From positions 4,105,001-4,169,000 of the forward strand of contig NZ_CP043627.1 in the NCBI RefSeq assembly GCF_016804325.1: a DNA stretch of 64,000 bases, given 5' to 3'. A model generated the notes under the pieces. It searched no databases, was not told where the DNA came from, and was given only the letters and a program-made list of their open reading frames with translations. A program made the position numbers and the translations under genes. Source of the DNA: Methylobacterium aquaticum (lineage in GTDB: Bacteria > Pseudomonadota > Alphaproteobacteria > Rhizobiales > Beijerinckiaceae). Position 1 is the first letter of the stretch. Each line of letters starts with the position of its first letter. Of the stretch, positions 52,782 through 61,678 are shown piece by piece.

Positions 52782-53744
52782 ATGTCCGACAAGATCCCCG
52801 TCACGGTGCTCACCGGCTATCTCGGCGCCGGCAAGACCACGCTCCTCAACCGCATCCTCACCGAGCCGCACGGCAAGCGCTACGCCGTGATCGTCAACGA
52901 GTTCGGCGAGATCGGCATCGACAACGACCTCGTCGTCGGCGCCGACGAGGAAGTGTTCGAGATGAACAACGGCTGCATCTGCTGCACCGTGCGCGGCGAC
53001 CTGATCCGCATCATGGACGGCCTGATGAAGCGCAAGGGCAAGTTCGACGCGATCATCGTCGAGACCACCGGGCTGGCCGACCCGGCCCCGGTCGCCCAGA
53101 CCTTCTTCGTCGACCAGGATGTCGGCGAGGCCGCCACCCTCGACGCGGTGGTGACGGTGGTCGACGCCAAGTGGCTGTCCGAGCGCCTGAAGGACGCGCC
53201 GGAGGCCAAGAACCAGGTCGCCTTCGCGGACGTGATCCTGCTCAACAAGGCCGACCTCGTCGACGAGGCGGGGCTGGACAGCGTCGAGCGCCAGATCCGC
53301 GCCATCAACCCGTCCGCCGAGATCCACCGCACCCGGCACTGCGCCGTGCCGCTCGACAAGGTGCTCGGCCGCAGCGCCTTCGACCTCTCGCGCATCATCG
53401 AGATCGAGCCGGAATTCCTGGAGGAGGGGCACCACCACCACCATTCCGACGAGATCCAGTCGATCTCGGCCCGGCTTCCCGGCGCGGTCGATCCCAACAA
53501 GTTCATGCCGTGGATCTCCGACCTGACCCAGGTCCAGGGGCCGGACATCCTGCGCTGCAAGGGCATCGTCAGCTTCCCCGACGAGCCGCGCCGCTTCGTG
53601 TTCCAGGGCGTCCACATGATCCTGGACGGCGACCTCCAGGACGAGTGGAAGCCGGGCGACCCGCGCGAATCCCGCGTCGTCTTCATCGGCCGCCACCTCG
53701 ATCCGGACGCGATCCGCAAGGGCTTCGAGGCCTGCCGGGCCTGA
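52782..53744 (+). CDS. CobW/COG0523-family GTPase (metallochaperone)
   Basis: A 320-residue G3E GTPase. Walker A is TGYLGAGKTTLLNR (residues 9-22), the metal motif is NGCICCTVRGDL near 66-77, and the guanine motif is NKADL. A His-rich loop, EEGHHHHHSDEI, lies near residue 220, which is a metal-binding stretch found in zinc or cobalt chaperones of the family. The ATG at 52782 is used. The target protein cannot be told. Confidence 0.9.
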   Translation: MSDKIPVTVLTGYLGAGKTTLLNRILTEPHGKRYAVIVNEFGEIGIDNDLVVGADEEVFEMNNGCICCTVRGDLIRIMDGLMKRKGKFDAIIVETTGLADPAPVAQTFFVDQDVGEAATLDAVVTVVDAKWLSERLKDAPEAKNQVAFADVILLNKADLVDEAGLDSVERQIRAINPSAEIHRTRHCAVPLDKVLGRSAFDLSRIIEIEPEFLEEGHHHHHSDEIQSISARLPGAVDPNKFMPWISDLTQVQGPDILRCKGIVSFPDEPRRFVFQGVHMILDGDLQDEWKPGDPRESRVVFIGRHLDPDAIRKGFEACRA

Positions 53745-53852
53745 CGCGGTCGGCCCCTCCCGTTGAGCGGAAGCGACCGATCCTTGCGCTTTTGCGACTT
53801 GGACCTTTTGCGGAGCGGACGGCCGTGCTAGAAGCTCGGCCGTCCGTTGATG

Positions 53853-54040
53853 GTCGCGGGAGAGACCGGCTTCGAGCCGGCACCGAAGGGGAAAGGCGTG
53901 CCAGCCGTGCTGCGCGCCGAAGCTCTCAGGTGAAAGGACCGCGATCGAGAGGACACTCTGGAGAGGGCGCCACGACGCCCGCCGATGGAGCAAGCCGGGC
54001 ATGACCCCGGCGAATCTCTCAGGCCACCCGAACAGAGTTC
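53853..54040 (+). promoter_or_regulatory. tandem glycine riboswitch upstream of the DadA-type gene
   Basis: Two glycine aptamers in series. Aptamer 1 (about 53853-53946) has GGGAGAG, CACCGAAGGGGAAAG and GCTCTCAGGTGAAAGGACCGCGA. Aptamer 2 (about 53947-54040) has ACTCTGGAGAGGGCGCC, GCCGATGGAGCAAGC and AATCTCTCAGGC with a closing ACAGAGT. These blocks match the glycine riboswitch consensus. In most bacteria the RNA turns on glycine use when glycine is plentiful. It ends 36 bases before the next gene's start. Confidence 0.85.
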
Positions 54041-54075
54041 CAAACCGTAAGACCTGCCTCGACGAGGCGGGAAGG

Positions 54076-55362
54076 ATGGAACGCGTGTCGGGACAACAGA
54101 CCTCCTTCGATCTCATCGTGCTCGGCGCCGGCGTCGTCGGCACCGCCACGGCCTACTGGGCCGCCAAGGCAGGCCTGTCGGTCTGCGTGGTCGACCGCCA
54201 GGCCGGGGCCGGGCTCGAGACCAGCTACGCCAATGGCGGCCAGATCTCGGTGAGCCACGCCGAGCCCTGGGCCAATCCGGGCGCGCCGCTCAAGGTGATG
54301 AAGTGGCTGTTCGACGCGAAGGCGCCGCTGCTCTTCACCCCCCGCCTCGACCGGCACCAATGGTCGTGGATCGCCGGCTTCCTGCGCAACTGCACCCCCG
54401 AGCGGGCGCGCCGCAACACCGTCGAGATCGTGCGGCTCGGTGCCTATAGCCGGGCCAAGCTCCAGGAGATCCGCGCCACCGAGAGCCTGGCCTATTCGGA
54501 GAAGACGCTCGGCATCCTGCATTTCTACCGCGACCTGAAGGAGTTCGAGGCGGCCAAGCCCGTCGCCGACCTGATGCGCCGGCACGGCTGCGAGCGCCGG
54601 GTGATCGGCCGCGACGAGGTGCTGGCGATCGAGCCCGCCTTCGCCGACAGCATCGGGGACGTCGTCGGCGCCACCTACACGGCGGAGGACGAGAGCGGCG
54701 ACGCCCGCGCCTTCACCCAGGCGCTCGCCGCCCGCACCGCCGCGATGGGCGCGACCTTCCTGTACGGCTCGGAGGCGACACGGCTGCTGCTGTCTCCGGC
54801 AGGCGACCGGATCACCGGCGTCGAGGTGATGGTCGAGGGCGGGCACCAGCGGCTCAGCGCCCCGAACGTCGTGGTGTCCCTCGGCTCGTGGTCGGCGCCG
54901 TTCCTGCGCCGCTACGGGGTCAACCTCGCGATCTACCCGGCCAAGGGCTACTCGGTCTCGATCCCGATCGAGGGCCATAACGGCGCGCCGCAGGTCAGCC
55001 TCACCGACGACGAGTACAAGCTGGTCTATTCCAACCTCGGCACCCATCTGCGCGTCGCCGGCACCGCCGAACTCTCGGGCTATACCCGCCACCTCGACGC
55101 CGCCCGGGTCGCGGCGATCCTGGAGAATGCCCGCCGCACCTTCCCGAGTGCCGGCAACTTTTCCGCCGCCACCGCCTGGAGCGGCCTGCGCCCGACCACG
55201 CCCTCGAACGTGCCCTATCTCGGCCGCACCCCGATCCGGGGCCTCGTGCTCAATACCGGCCACGGCACGCTCGGCTGGACCATGGCGGCGGGCTCCGGCC
55301 GCATCGCCGCCGATCTCGTGACCGAGCGCGAGACCGAGATCCCGGCGCCGCTGGCGGCGTGA
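54076..55362 (+). CDS. dadA: D-amino-acid dehydrogenase/glycine-oxidase family FAD enzyme (DadA type)
   Basis: A 428-residue FAD-dependent amine oxidase. The dinucleotide-binding start is FDLIVLGAGVVGTATAYWAAKAG, then a typical DadA stretch (ETSYANGGQISVSHAEPWANPGAPLKVMKWL), the YPAKGYSVSIP segment, and the C-terminal TGHGTLGWTMAAGSGRIAADLV. It would deaminate a D-amino acid, such as D-alanine, or glycine, feeding electrons to the membrane. The glycine riboswitch in its leader favours a role in glycine handling. The ATG at 54076 is used; the frame is open to 54001, inside the riboswitch. Confidence 0.9.
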   Translation: MERVSGQQTSFDLIVLGAGVVGTATAYWAAKAGLSVCVVDRQAGAGLETSYANGGQISVSHAEPWANPGAPLKVMKWLFDAKAPLLFTPRLDRHQWSWIAGFLRNCTPERARRNTVEIVRLGAYSRAKLQEIRATESLAYSEKTLGILHFYRDLKEFEAAKPVADLMRRHGCERRVIGRDEVLAIEPAFADSIGDVVGATYTAEDESGDARAFTQALAARTAAMGATFLYGSEATRLLLSPAGDRITGVEVMVEGGHQRLSAPNVVVSLGSWSAPFLRRYGVNLAIYPAKGYSVSIPIEGHNGAPQVSLTDDEYKLVYSNLGTHLRVAGTAELSGYTRHLDAARVAAILENARRTFPSAGNFSAATAWSGLRPTTPSNVPYLGRTPIRGLVLNTGHGTLGWTMAAGSGRIAADLVTERETEIPAPLAA

Positions 55363-55366
55363 TCGG

Positions 55367-55399
55367 TCCGGCCCTCGACGCGGTGCGTCGAGGGCCGGA
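55367..55399 (+). terminator. strong intrinsic terminator of dadA
   Basis: A perfect 15-base stem, TCCGGCCCTCGACGC with GCGTCGAGGGCCGGA, three-base loop, followed by TTTCCTC. Starts 4 bases after the stop. The largest clear terminator in the window. Confidence 0.85.
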
Positions 55400-55428
55400 T
55401 TTCCTCGGGAGAGAAGACCGAAGTCGAA

Positions 55429-55481
55429 CCCTCCTCGTCCTTCCGGATTTGCGCTGCGCGGTCCCGGGAGGATGAGGAGGG
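55429..55481. terminator. second hairpin between convergent dadA and TonB receptor genes
   Basis: CCCTCCTCGTCC pairs with GGATGAGGAGGG (one G-T pair) around a GC-rich centre. It lies between the strong dadA terminator and the TonB gene end. No T-run. Confidence 0.45.
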
Positions 55482-55491
55482 CTGTCGAGGG

Positions 55492-55514
55492 TCGTGCCGG
55501 ATCGACCGGCACGA
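55492..55514 (-). terminator. hairpin after the TonB receptor gene
   Basis: TCGTGCCGG pairs with CCGGCACGA around ATCGA; it lies 17 bases after the stop of the TonB-dependent receptor (minus strand). Confidence 0.5.
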
Positions 55515-55531
55515 GGCCATCCCATCGTCTC

Positions 55532-57751
55532 TCAGAAATCCATCGACGCCGAGAGCAGGAAGGTCCGCGGCGCGCCCTGGCTCAGGATGCCCCGGCCGGT
55601 CGAAGCCCAGTAGGTGTTGCCCGTCACGTTGACGACGTTGGCCCGCAGGGTCAGCGGCCGGTCCCGGAATGTCGTAGCGTAGCGCAGACCGAGGTCGAGC
55701 GTCGTCCAGTCCGGGATCTTCTGGCTGTTGGCGAGGTCATAGTACTGGGCCGAGGTGTAGATCACCCGCCCGGTCAGCGTCAGGCCGGGAAGCAGGCTCG
55801 GGGGCAGATCGACCTCGCCGTAGAGGTTGAGCTGCACGTCCGGCACGCCGACCGCCTTGCGTCCGACATTGCGCGGATCCTGCGCGCGCACCTGCACCCC
55901 GTCGAGCAGGGTGACGCCGCCGAGAAGCCGCACCCCCGGCACCGGCTCGCCGAACACCGTCATCTCGACGCCGCTGTTGCGCTGGCGGCCGTCGACGGAG
56001 AAGACCAGGGTACGGCTGTCGAGGAAGCCGAAGGGCTGCTCGATCGCGAAGGCCGCGACGCCGACGCCGACGGTGCCGAAATCGTACTTGGCGCCCACCT
56101 CGGTCTGGCGCGACACGAAGGCCGGGAAGGCCGCCGAGGCGTTGACGGCGTTCACCGGTGCCACCGGGGAGGTCAGGCCCTCGACGTAGTTGGCGTAGAG
56201 CGAGAGCCGTTCCCACGGCTTCACCACGAGGCCGACGCCCGGCGAGAAGGCGCCGCTCTCGCTCGCCCCGGTCCGCAAGCCGCTGGCCGGGTTGTAGGAA
56301 TTGACGTCGAGGCTCTGCCAGCGGCCGCCGATCGTGAGCAGCACCCGGTCGTCGAGGATCGACAGCGTATCGGCGACGGCGATGCTGCGGTTGATCCGGC
56401 TCGAGGTCCGCGGCGTCGCGTTCGACAGGCCGAAGGTGGAGCGCGGCGCGACATAGGTGGGGTCGTAGAGGTTCGACACGATGGTCGGCCCGACGCTCTG
56501 CGCCGGCGGCTGGGCGAGGTCCTGCCAGAATCCGACCGCGGCGAGCCCGAAGCTGTGCTTGACCGGACCGGTCTCCACGGTGCCGCGCAGGCCCGCCTCC
56601 GCCGTCTGGTTGACGATGTGGAACGGCAGGTAGCTGACCGGATCGCGGTAATCGCCGCGGGCGTTGAAGATCGTCAGCACCCCGCCGAAATATTCCTGAC
56701 GGAAGTTCGAGACGCCATAGGCGCCGTACAGCGTCAGGTCCGGGGTCAGGTCGTATTCGACCCGGGTGGCGAGGTGCTGGTTGGCGCTGTCGCGGTACTC
56801 CCAGGGCTGCTGCTGGTTGCCGGTCAGGTCGGGCGCGCGGGGAATCCGCACGCCGGCCGCCACCATGCGGTTGCGCAACGGCGAGGTGAAGTCGAGTTCC
56901 TGGTAGCCGAGGTCGAGGCTCGCCCGCAGGCGCTCGCCGCGATAATCGAGGGCGAGCGCCGCCGTCCCGAAATGGACGCTCTGGTTGTCGATCGGCGTGT
57001 GGCCGTTGTTGAAGGCGCCGTTGAAGCGCAGGCCCCATTCCCCGGCCTCGCCGAAGCGGCGGCCGACATCGATCGCCTTGTAGATCTGGCCGTCGGAGGC
57101 GTAGCCGAGGGTCGCGCGGGTGAGCGGCTCGTCGCCGGCCCGCTTCGGGATCAGGTTGATGGTGCCGCCGATATTGCCGAAGGGCGGCACGCCCGAGAGC
57201 AGGGTCGAGGGCCCGCGCAGGACCTCGACCCGCTCGATCGGCTCGATCGCCGGGTTGAACGCATCGGCGACGCCGAACAGGCCGTTGAACGCCATGTCCT
57301 GGGCGAAGACCGGGAAGCCGCGGATGAAGAAGCCGAGGATGCCCGAGAAGGCCGGCACGTTGGTGCGGATCGACGGGTCGTTGTTGACCACGTCCTGGAC
57401 GTTGCGCGCCTGCTGGTCGCGGATCAGCTTGTCCGTATAGCTGGTCGCGCTGAAGGGCTGGTCGAAGACGGAGCGGTTGCCGAGCAGGCCGAGCCGCGAG
57501 CCCGAGCCGACCGCGCCGCCCGCATAGGGCGGCGGCGGCGGGCCGACGACCGCCGTCGGGCCGACGAGCCCGCCCGGCCCGGCGCCTGCCCGCACGGAGA
57601 TCTCGTCGAGCCGGATGTCGTCCTGGGCGGGTGCGGTCTGGGCGGGTGCGGTCTGGGCGAGTGCGGTCTGGGCCCGGGCATCCGGCGCCACGCCGAGGCC
57701 GGTCAGGAGGACGAGGCAGGCGCCGGCACGATGGTGTCCATAACGCGGCAT
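55532..57751 (-). CDS. TonB-dependent siderophore receptor
   Basis: A 739-residue outer-membrane receptor. A signal peptide ends near residue 27 (DARA-Q), followed by a repeated AQTAPAQTAPAQ stretch (three AQTxxAQ units encoded at 57638-57678). The plug domain is present (QQARNVQDVVNNDPSIRT, VLRGPSTLLSGVPPFGNIGGTINLIPKRA), then a 22-strand barrel and a C-terminal Phe (LLSASMDF). The FpvA/FhuE-like plug suggests a ferric siderophore. A signalling domain is absent. Iron control is likely but no exact Fur box is seen. Confidence 0.92.
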   Translation of the reverse strand: MPRYGHHRAGACLVLLTGLGVAPDARAQTALAQTAPAQTAPAQDDIRLDEISVRAGAGPGGLVGPTAVVGPPPPPYAGGAVGSGSRLGLLGNRSVFDQPFSATSYTDKLIRDQQARNVQDVVNNDPSIRTNVPAFSGILGFFIRGFPVFAQDMAFNGLFGVADAFNPAIEPIERVEVLRGPSTLLSGVPPFGNIGGTINLIPKRAGDEPLTRATLGYASDGQIYKAIDVGRRFGEAGEWGLRFNGAFNNGHTPIDNQSVHFGTAALALDYRGERLRASLDLGYQELDFTSPLRNRMVAAGVRIPRAPDLTGNQQQPWEYRDSANQHLATRVEYDLTPDLTLYGAYGVSNFRQEYFGGVLTIFNARGDYRDPVSYLPFHIVNQTAEAGLRGTVETGPVKHSFGLAAVGFWQDLAQPPAQSVGPTIVSNLYDPTYVAPRSTFGLSNATPRTSSRINRSIAVADTLSILDDRVLLTIGGRWQSLDVNSYNPASGLRTGASESGAFSPGVGLVVKPWERLSLYANYVEGLTSPVAPVNAVNASAAFPAFVSRQTEVGAKYDFGTVGVGVAAFAIEQPFGFLDSRTLVFSVDGRQRNSGVEMTVFGEPVPGVRLLGGVTLLDGVQVRAQDPRNVGRKAVGVPDVQLNLYGEVDLPPSLLPGLTLTGRVIYTSAQYYDLANSQKIPDWTTLDLGLRYATTFRDRPLTLRANVVNVTGNTYWASTGRGILSQGAPRTFLLSASMDF

Positions 57752-58312
57752 GTGATTGCAGTCCTGGGATGTGCTGCGTCGAGGAAGACCGGTGCTCGAC
57801 GCATCGGGCGGACATCCCTATTCGGCATGGTGACGCCTGACACAACGGAACTCTCGTCCAATCGATGTCATCGATCGATCGTGTTGCTGTCAGGTAACGT
57901 TATGTAGACTGGAATAATGAAAATCTAATCGATGATTTGCAATGAATACGTGTATATTTCTGGTTGAGTCGATCGGATCGATGAAGGACCGACTGCAAGG
58001 GCTTCCGGCTATCGGATCTCCGGGGCGGGACGGGCTCGGACGGGAGGCGGTGCAGGGTGCGCCCTGGACCGAGCGCGGTTCCCCGCAGCCGTCGATCCCG
58101 CGGATTCTCGATCCCGGTCCGTTCGGGATCGGCCGAAGGTCCGGTCGTCCTCCGGCCAAGCCGGAATCCGGGTTCGGGGCCGCCCGGCCGCGGGGCCGTC
58201 CCGATGGTCCCTGAGCAGACTTGCGTGGGCAGGCCAACGCTTCGTCCGCTCAAGTTGTTGTCCTGTCGCGGATTTTTGTCGCAAAACCGGCAGCCACTTC
58301 GGCGAGGTCTGC
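57752..58312. promoter_or_regulatory. intergenic region upstream of the TonB receptor
   Basis: 561 bases. Positions 57890-57965 are AT-rich (AATAATGAAAATCTAATCGATGATTTGCAATG, in parts) and should hold the receptor's promoter. The rest, 57966-58312, is GC-rich with no gene that I can support, only chance open frames; it ends at the HhH gene's stop. Confidence 0.5.
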
Positions 58313-58903
58313 CTAGCGGACCGTCACCTGACCCTTGATCTTCTCGTACGTCGCCCGGCTCAGCACCCGCTTCGACAGGAGCTCGCCCGGCGACCCGTAG
58401 GGGCGCCTCGCGACGATCGCCTTGCCGATCATGCCGCCGCCCAGTCCGTTCAGTTCCGCCACGCTGGCGGTGTTGAGGTCGACCGTGCCGGTCGCGGGCG
58501 GCGCGTCGGCGGTCGCGTCGGCCTGCGGCAGCGGCGCGGAGGGGGCCGCCGGGGTGAAGACCGGGGGAGGGGAGGGGGCAGGGGCCGGGACCGGCGCCGG
58601 GACGGGGACGGGCACCGGGCTCGCCGCGGGGGGCGCTTCCGCCACGACCGGCGGGCGCTGCGGCGGCGGGTCGGCCGGGCGCGGGCCGGGATAGACCGAG
58701 CGCACCGGATCGCCGGCCTCGCCCGTCGGTGCGGGCGGCACGCTTCGGCCGGCCTCGGCGCGCTTTGGCGACTCCGACACCTTGGGCGGCTCGGAGAGGT
58801 GAGGGCCGGCGGCGCGCGGCATGAAGAACTGCCACAGCCCGGCGAGGCCGGCCGCCAGCACGACGATGACGAGCGCGCGGGTGATGGCCGAACCGGTCAG
58901 CAT
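58313..58903 (-). CDS. membrane-anchored helix-hairpin-helix (ComEA-like) protein
   Basis: A 196-residue protein. One transmembrane helix near 8-27 (ITRALVIVVLAAGLAGLWQF), then a Pro/Ala-rich linker (VPVPVPAPVPAPAP) of about 90 residues and a C-terminal HhH domain, GTVDLNTASVAELNGLGGGMIGKAIVARRPYGSPGELLSKRVLSRATYEKIKGQVTVR (given in parts: VDLNTASVAELNGLGGGMIG and YGSPGELLSKRVLS). The HhH part binds DNA in ComEA. It faces the outside of the cell, so a role in DNA uptake is possible. Confidence 0.85.
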   Translation of the reverse strand: MLTGSAITRALVIVVLAAGLAGLWQFFMPRAAGPHLSEPPKVSESPKRAEAGRSVPPAPTGEAGDPVRSVYPGPRPADPPPQRPPVVAEAPPAASPVPVPVPAPVPAPAPSPPPVFTPAAPSAPLPQADATADAPPATGTVDLNTASVAELNGLGGGMIGKAIVARRPYGSPGELLSKRVLSRATYEKIKGQVTVR

Positions 58904-59129
58904 CGGGAGCGGGTATCCTCGGGATTCGAGACGAAGGGTATCCGCCTCATCCTACGACGGGTTATGGCCGGCGCGAGGCGTCGACCCTCGCGCTGCGTCA
59001 CTATTCCGCCGGATGTCCACGGATTCGTGCATGGATCCACCGTCCCGCGGGGCAAATAGGCCCGCAGGTTACCGGGCCGAGGGACCATCTGGACCGGGCG
59101 AGGACGGCGTCGTCCCGCCGCAAGCAGGA

Positions 59130-60020
59130 TCAGGCGGCGGGCACCAGGCGCTTGACCGCGCGGATCGCTCCGTCGCCCGTGCCCGGCCCGGTCCGGCCGG
59201 CGCGGATGCGCGCCTCCGCCTCGGCGAGCGGCTCGATCGCCACCGCCATGTGGTGGCCGTTGGCGTGGATCAGCTGCGTCTCGTCCAGCATCATGCCGAC
59301 ATGGCCGCGCCAGAACACCAGGTCGCCCCGCCGCAGGCCAGCGAGAGAGGGACCTGGCGCCACCACCTCGCCCAAGGCCGCCTCCTGCTGATCGCTGTCG
59401 CGGGGGGCCGCGAGGCCGGCGGCGTGCAGGGCCGTCTGCACCAGGCCCGAGCAATCGAGCCCCAGGCTGCTGCGCCCGCCCCAGAGATAGGGCGTGCCGA
59501 GGAAGCGCAGGGCCGTCGCGGCGATGTCCGGCTCGATCGCGTCGCGGGGGGCGAGGTGCCCGGCCCAGACGTAGCGCCCGTCGTCCAGCCGGGCATAGGC
59601 GCCCTCCCGGGCCGTCACCGCCACCTGGGCGCCGAGGCCGAGCGCGCCGAGAGCCGGGCGCTTCAGGTCGGCGGCGGGGTAGAGGAAGGTGCGCAGGGCC
59701 GAGACCCGGTGGGTCGGGGCGGGATCGGCGGGCCCCAGGGCTTCGGCCGGGAGGTAGCCGACATAGCTGTCGGCCGCGAGTTGCGCGAAGGCCCAGCCGT
59801 CGCGGATGTCGAAGATCGTGACGGCCTCGCCGAACAGGGCCTCGCTGTCGAGGCCGGCGGCCGGATCGGGCGCGCGCCGCAGGGGCGCGACCGGGACGGC
59901 GATCCGGTGCGGCCGGCCGGGGACGTAGGCCGCCGCCTCCACCCGCCCGCGCAGGCGTTCGTCGGCGAGGTCGGGCCGCGCCGGGGTCAGGCGCGGGTCG
60001 AGGCGGGGGAGATCGGTCAT
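59130..60020 (-). CDS. NlpC/P60-family cell-wall peptidase with SH3-like domain
   Basis: A 296-residue protein with no signal peptide. An SH3-like region lies at about 35-150 (AVTIFDIRDGWAFAQLAADSYVGYLPAEAL and VAVTAREGAYARLDDGRYVWAGHL), and the NlpC/P60 domain follows: FLGTPYLWGGRSSLGLDCSGLVQTAL with the catalytic Cys, RGHVGMML with the His, and HANGHHMAVAIE. It cuts peptidoglycan stem peptides in this family; without a signal peptide it may recycle muropeptides inside the cell. Confidence 0.9.
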   Translation of the reverse strand: MTDLPRLDPRLTPARPDLADERLRGRVEAAAYVPGRPHRIAVPVAPLRRAPDPAAGLDSEALFGEAVTIFDIRDGWAFAQLAADSYVGYLPAEALGPADPAPTHRVSALRTFLYPAADLKRPALGALGLGAQVAVTAREGAYARLDDGRYVWAGHLAPRDAIEPDIAATALRFLGTPYLWGGRSSLGLDCSGLVQTALHAAGLAAPRDSDQQEAALGEVVAPGPSLAGLRRGDLVFWRGHVGMMLDETQLIHANGHHMAVAIEPLAEAEARIRAGRTGPGTGDGAIRAVKRLVPAA

Positions 60021-60254
60021 GGCCTCCCCAGTGTCTCAGGCCGACCCGGTCCGGGCAAGCCGGCCGGCCGCGATGGTGCGACCTTATGCCCGCTCTCCCG
60101 CCGGAGCCGGGCGGGTGGAACGAATTCCCTTGCGGCCAGCGCGGGCTAACCATCGAGCTAACCGTGAGACCGGCGCAACCATTCCAGCGGCGCGGGGTTG
60201 GACATGCGCGTGTTGCACTGCAACAATCGCGACAGCTGCGCTATGCTCAGCCGC

Positions 60255-60623
60255 ATGATGATGAGCCGCCCCGTGAAGAAGACGACCGACAAGCCCCGCA
60301 ACCTGCCGCCGATCCGGGTGCGCAAGGAGCCCCCCACCATCTCCGAGGCGGTGGCCGCGGCACAGGACCTCGCCGACGACGTCGAGCAGCAGGTCGAGAT
60401 CGCCGCGGGCCTGATCGGCCTGCCCCCCGACGAGGTGCGCCCGCACGTGCTGCAGGCCGCCCAGGCCCTGGCCGCCAAGCCGAAGCTCGAGCGTGCGCCG
60501 GAGCGGATCATCAGCACCGGCAGCGGCCTGCGCGGCCCGCGCACGGTGATCGTCGAGCGCCGGGCCGGCCGGCCCCTGGTGGTCGAGCGCCGTTCCCGGC
60601 CGCCCCTCGACGGCCGGCGGTGA
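60255..60623 (+). CDS. hypothetical protein
   Basis: A 122-residue protein, rich in basic residues at the start (MMMSRPVKKTTDKPRNLPPIRVRKEPP), a helical middle (ISEAVAAAQDLADDVEQQVEIAAGLIG, PPDEVRPHVLQAAQALA) and a basic end (VVERRSRPPLDGRR). The start at 60255 is a guess among three close ATGs. No family known. Confidence 0.55.
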   Translation: MMMSRPVKKTTDKPRNLPPIRVRKEPPTISEAVAAAQDLADDVEQQVEIAAGLIGLPPDEVRPHVLQAAQALAAKPKLERAPERIISTGSGLRGPRTVIVERRAGRPLVVERRSRPPLDGRR

Positions 60624-60826
60624 GATCCGGGTCGGCCCGAGGTTTCGGACGGGTGCGATCCGGTCATTTCTCCCATGCTCTTGCGGACGGAGCCCTATCC
60701 GAGAGATGATTGTTCACCATCGAAGCCATTGGTGTGGATTTCGGTGGTCCGTCAGCCGTGTTAGGTTGGTGACCTGATGATCCTGCGGCGAGGGCGGCGC
60801 CCGGGTGCCGTTGGAATGGTGTGCAC

Positions 60827-61288
60827 ATGAATTCTCTCAAGCCTGTCCTGTCAGGCGCGGAAGCGCTGCGGCTCGACAATCAGCTCTGCTACGCGCTCTA
60901 CGCCGCCTCTCACCGGATGACGAAGTGCTACCGGCCGCTGCTCGAGCGACTGGGCCTCACTTATCCGCAATACCTCGTGCTGATCGTGCTGTGGGAGAGC
61001 GACGGGCTGACGGTCTCCGATATCGGCCGGCGCCTGCGCCTCGATTCCGGAACGCTGACCCCGGTGCTGAAGCGCCTGGAGGCCGCCGGCTTCGTGCGCC
61101 GCACCCGGCGGCAGGCCGACGAGCGCGAGGTCGAGATCAGCCTGACCGAGGAGGGCCAGGCTCTCCAGGAGGAGGCCGGGGCGGTCCGCCGCTCCGTGGT
61201 CGAGACCCTGAAGATGTCGGAGGGCGAGATCGCCGAGCTGCGCAGCCGCCTCGACGCCCTCATCGCCACCCTCGGCGGCGAGGCCTGA
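60827..61288 (+). CDS. OhrR-like MarR-family peroxide sensor
   Basis: A 153-residue MarR protein with the OhrR start [26 protein letters not shown]. The sensing cysteine is C21, in the position of Cys22 of Xanthomonas OhrR. The helix-turn-helix is [32 protein letters not shown]. OhrR senses organic peroxide and represses ohr. No ohr gene is next to it. ATG at 60827 is used; GTG 60821 is possible. Confidence 0.88.
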   Translation: MNSLKPVLSGAEALRLDNQLCYALYAASHRMTKCYRPLLERLGLTYPQYLVLIVLWESDGLTVSDIGRRLRLDSGTLTPVLKRLEAAGFVRRTRRQADEREVEISLTEEGQALQEEAGAVRRSVVETLKMSEGEIAELRSRLDALIATLGGEA

Positions 61289-61678
61289 TTCCGGCCGCCG
61301 GCACAGCGATTGTTTTGCCGGTTAACAAATCCTTCTTGAGCGCCATGGCCGACCCCGCTTAAAGGGACGGGAGAGGTGCGCCATCCGCCGCGGGGAAACC
61401 GGGCTGCGGAACGTGCCCTCGACGGATCTGTCCCGACGCGCAAAGATGTCTCGCAGGAGAGGTCGACGCCAGGGAACTCTGCCACGGAGTCCTCGGGTTC
61501 CTTCCCCGAGACCGGACCAGCGAGCGCGCCGCGACGTGACACCCGTGACCTGCCCGAGGCCTGGCTCGGCATCCCCCGCCTCGAAGTCCCTCGGCCTCGA
61601 TCTCCTTGGGTCCCGTCATCGCCCGAGCCTCGTTTCCCGCGACCCGGGATGCCGTTCCGCCGCGGACCGCGCCGGATC
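61289..61678. other. intergenic region before the NUDIX gene
   Basis: 390 bases. It includes a short AT-rich stretch at about 61305-61335 (TTGTTTTGCCGGTTAACAAATCC) that could be a promoter. The open frame continuing from the NUDIX gene back to 61376 has no similarity I recognise and I treat it as untranslated. No RNA gene seen. Confidence 0.4.

Noticed and set aside
55472..57907. 811-residue plus-strand frame opposite the TonB receptor
   Set aside because: Antisense to a complete receptor with plug and barrel motifs; no signal peptide or domain.
57900..58835. 311-residue minus-strand frame before the TonB receptor
   Set aside because: It overlaps the well-supported HhH gene in another frame and is Arg/Pro-rich without motifs.
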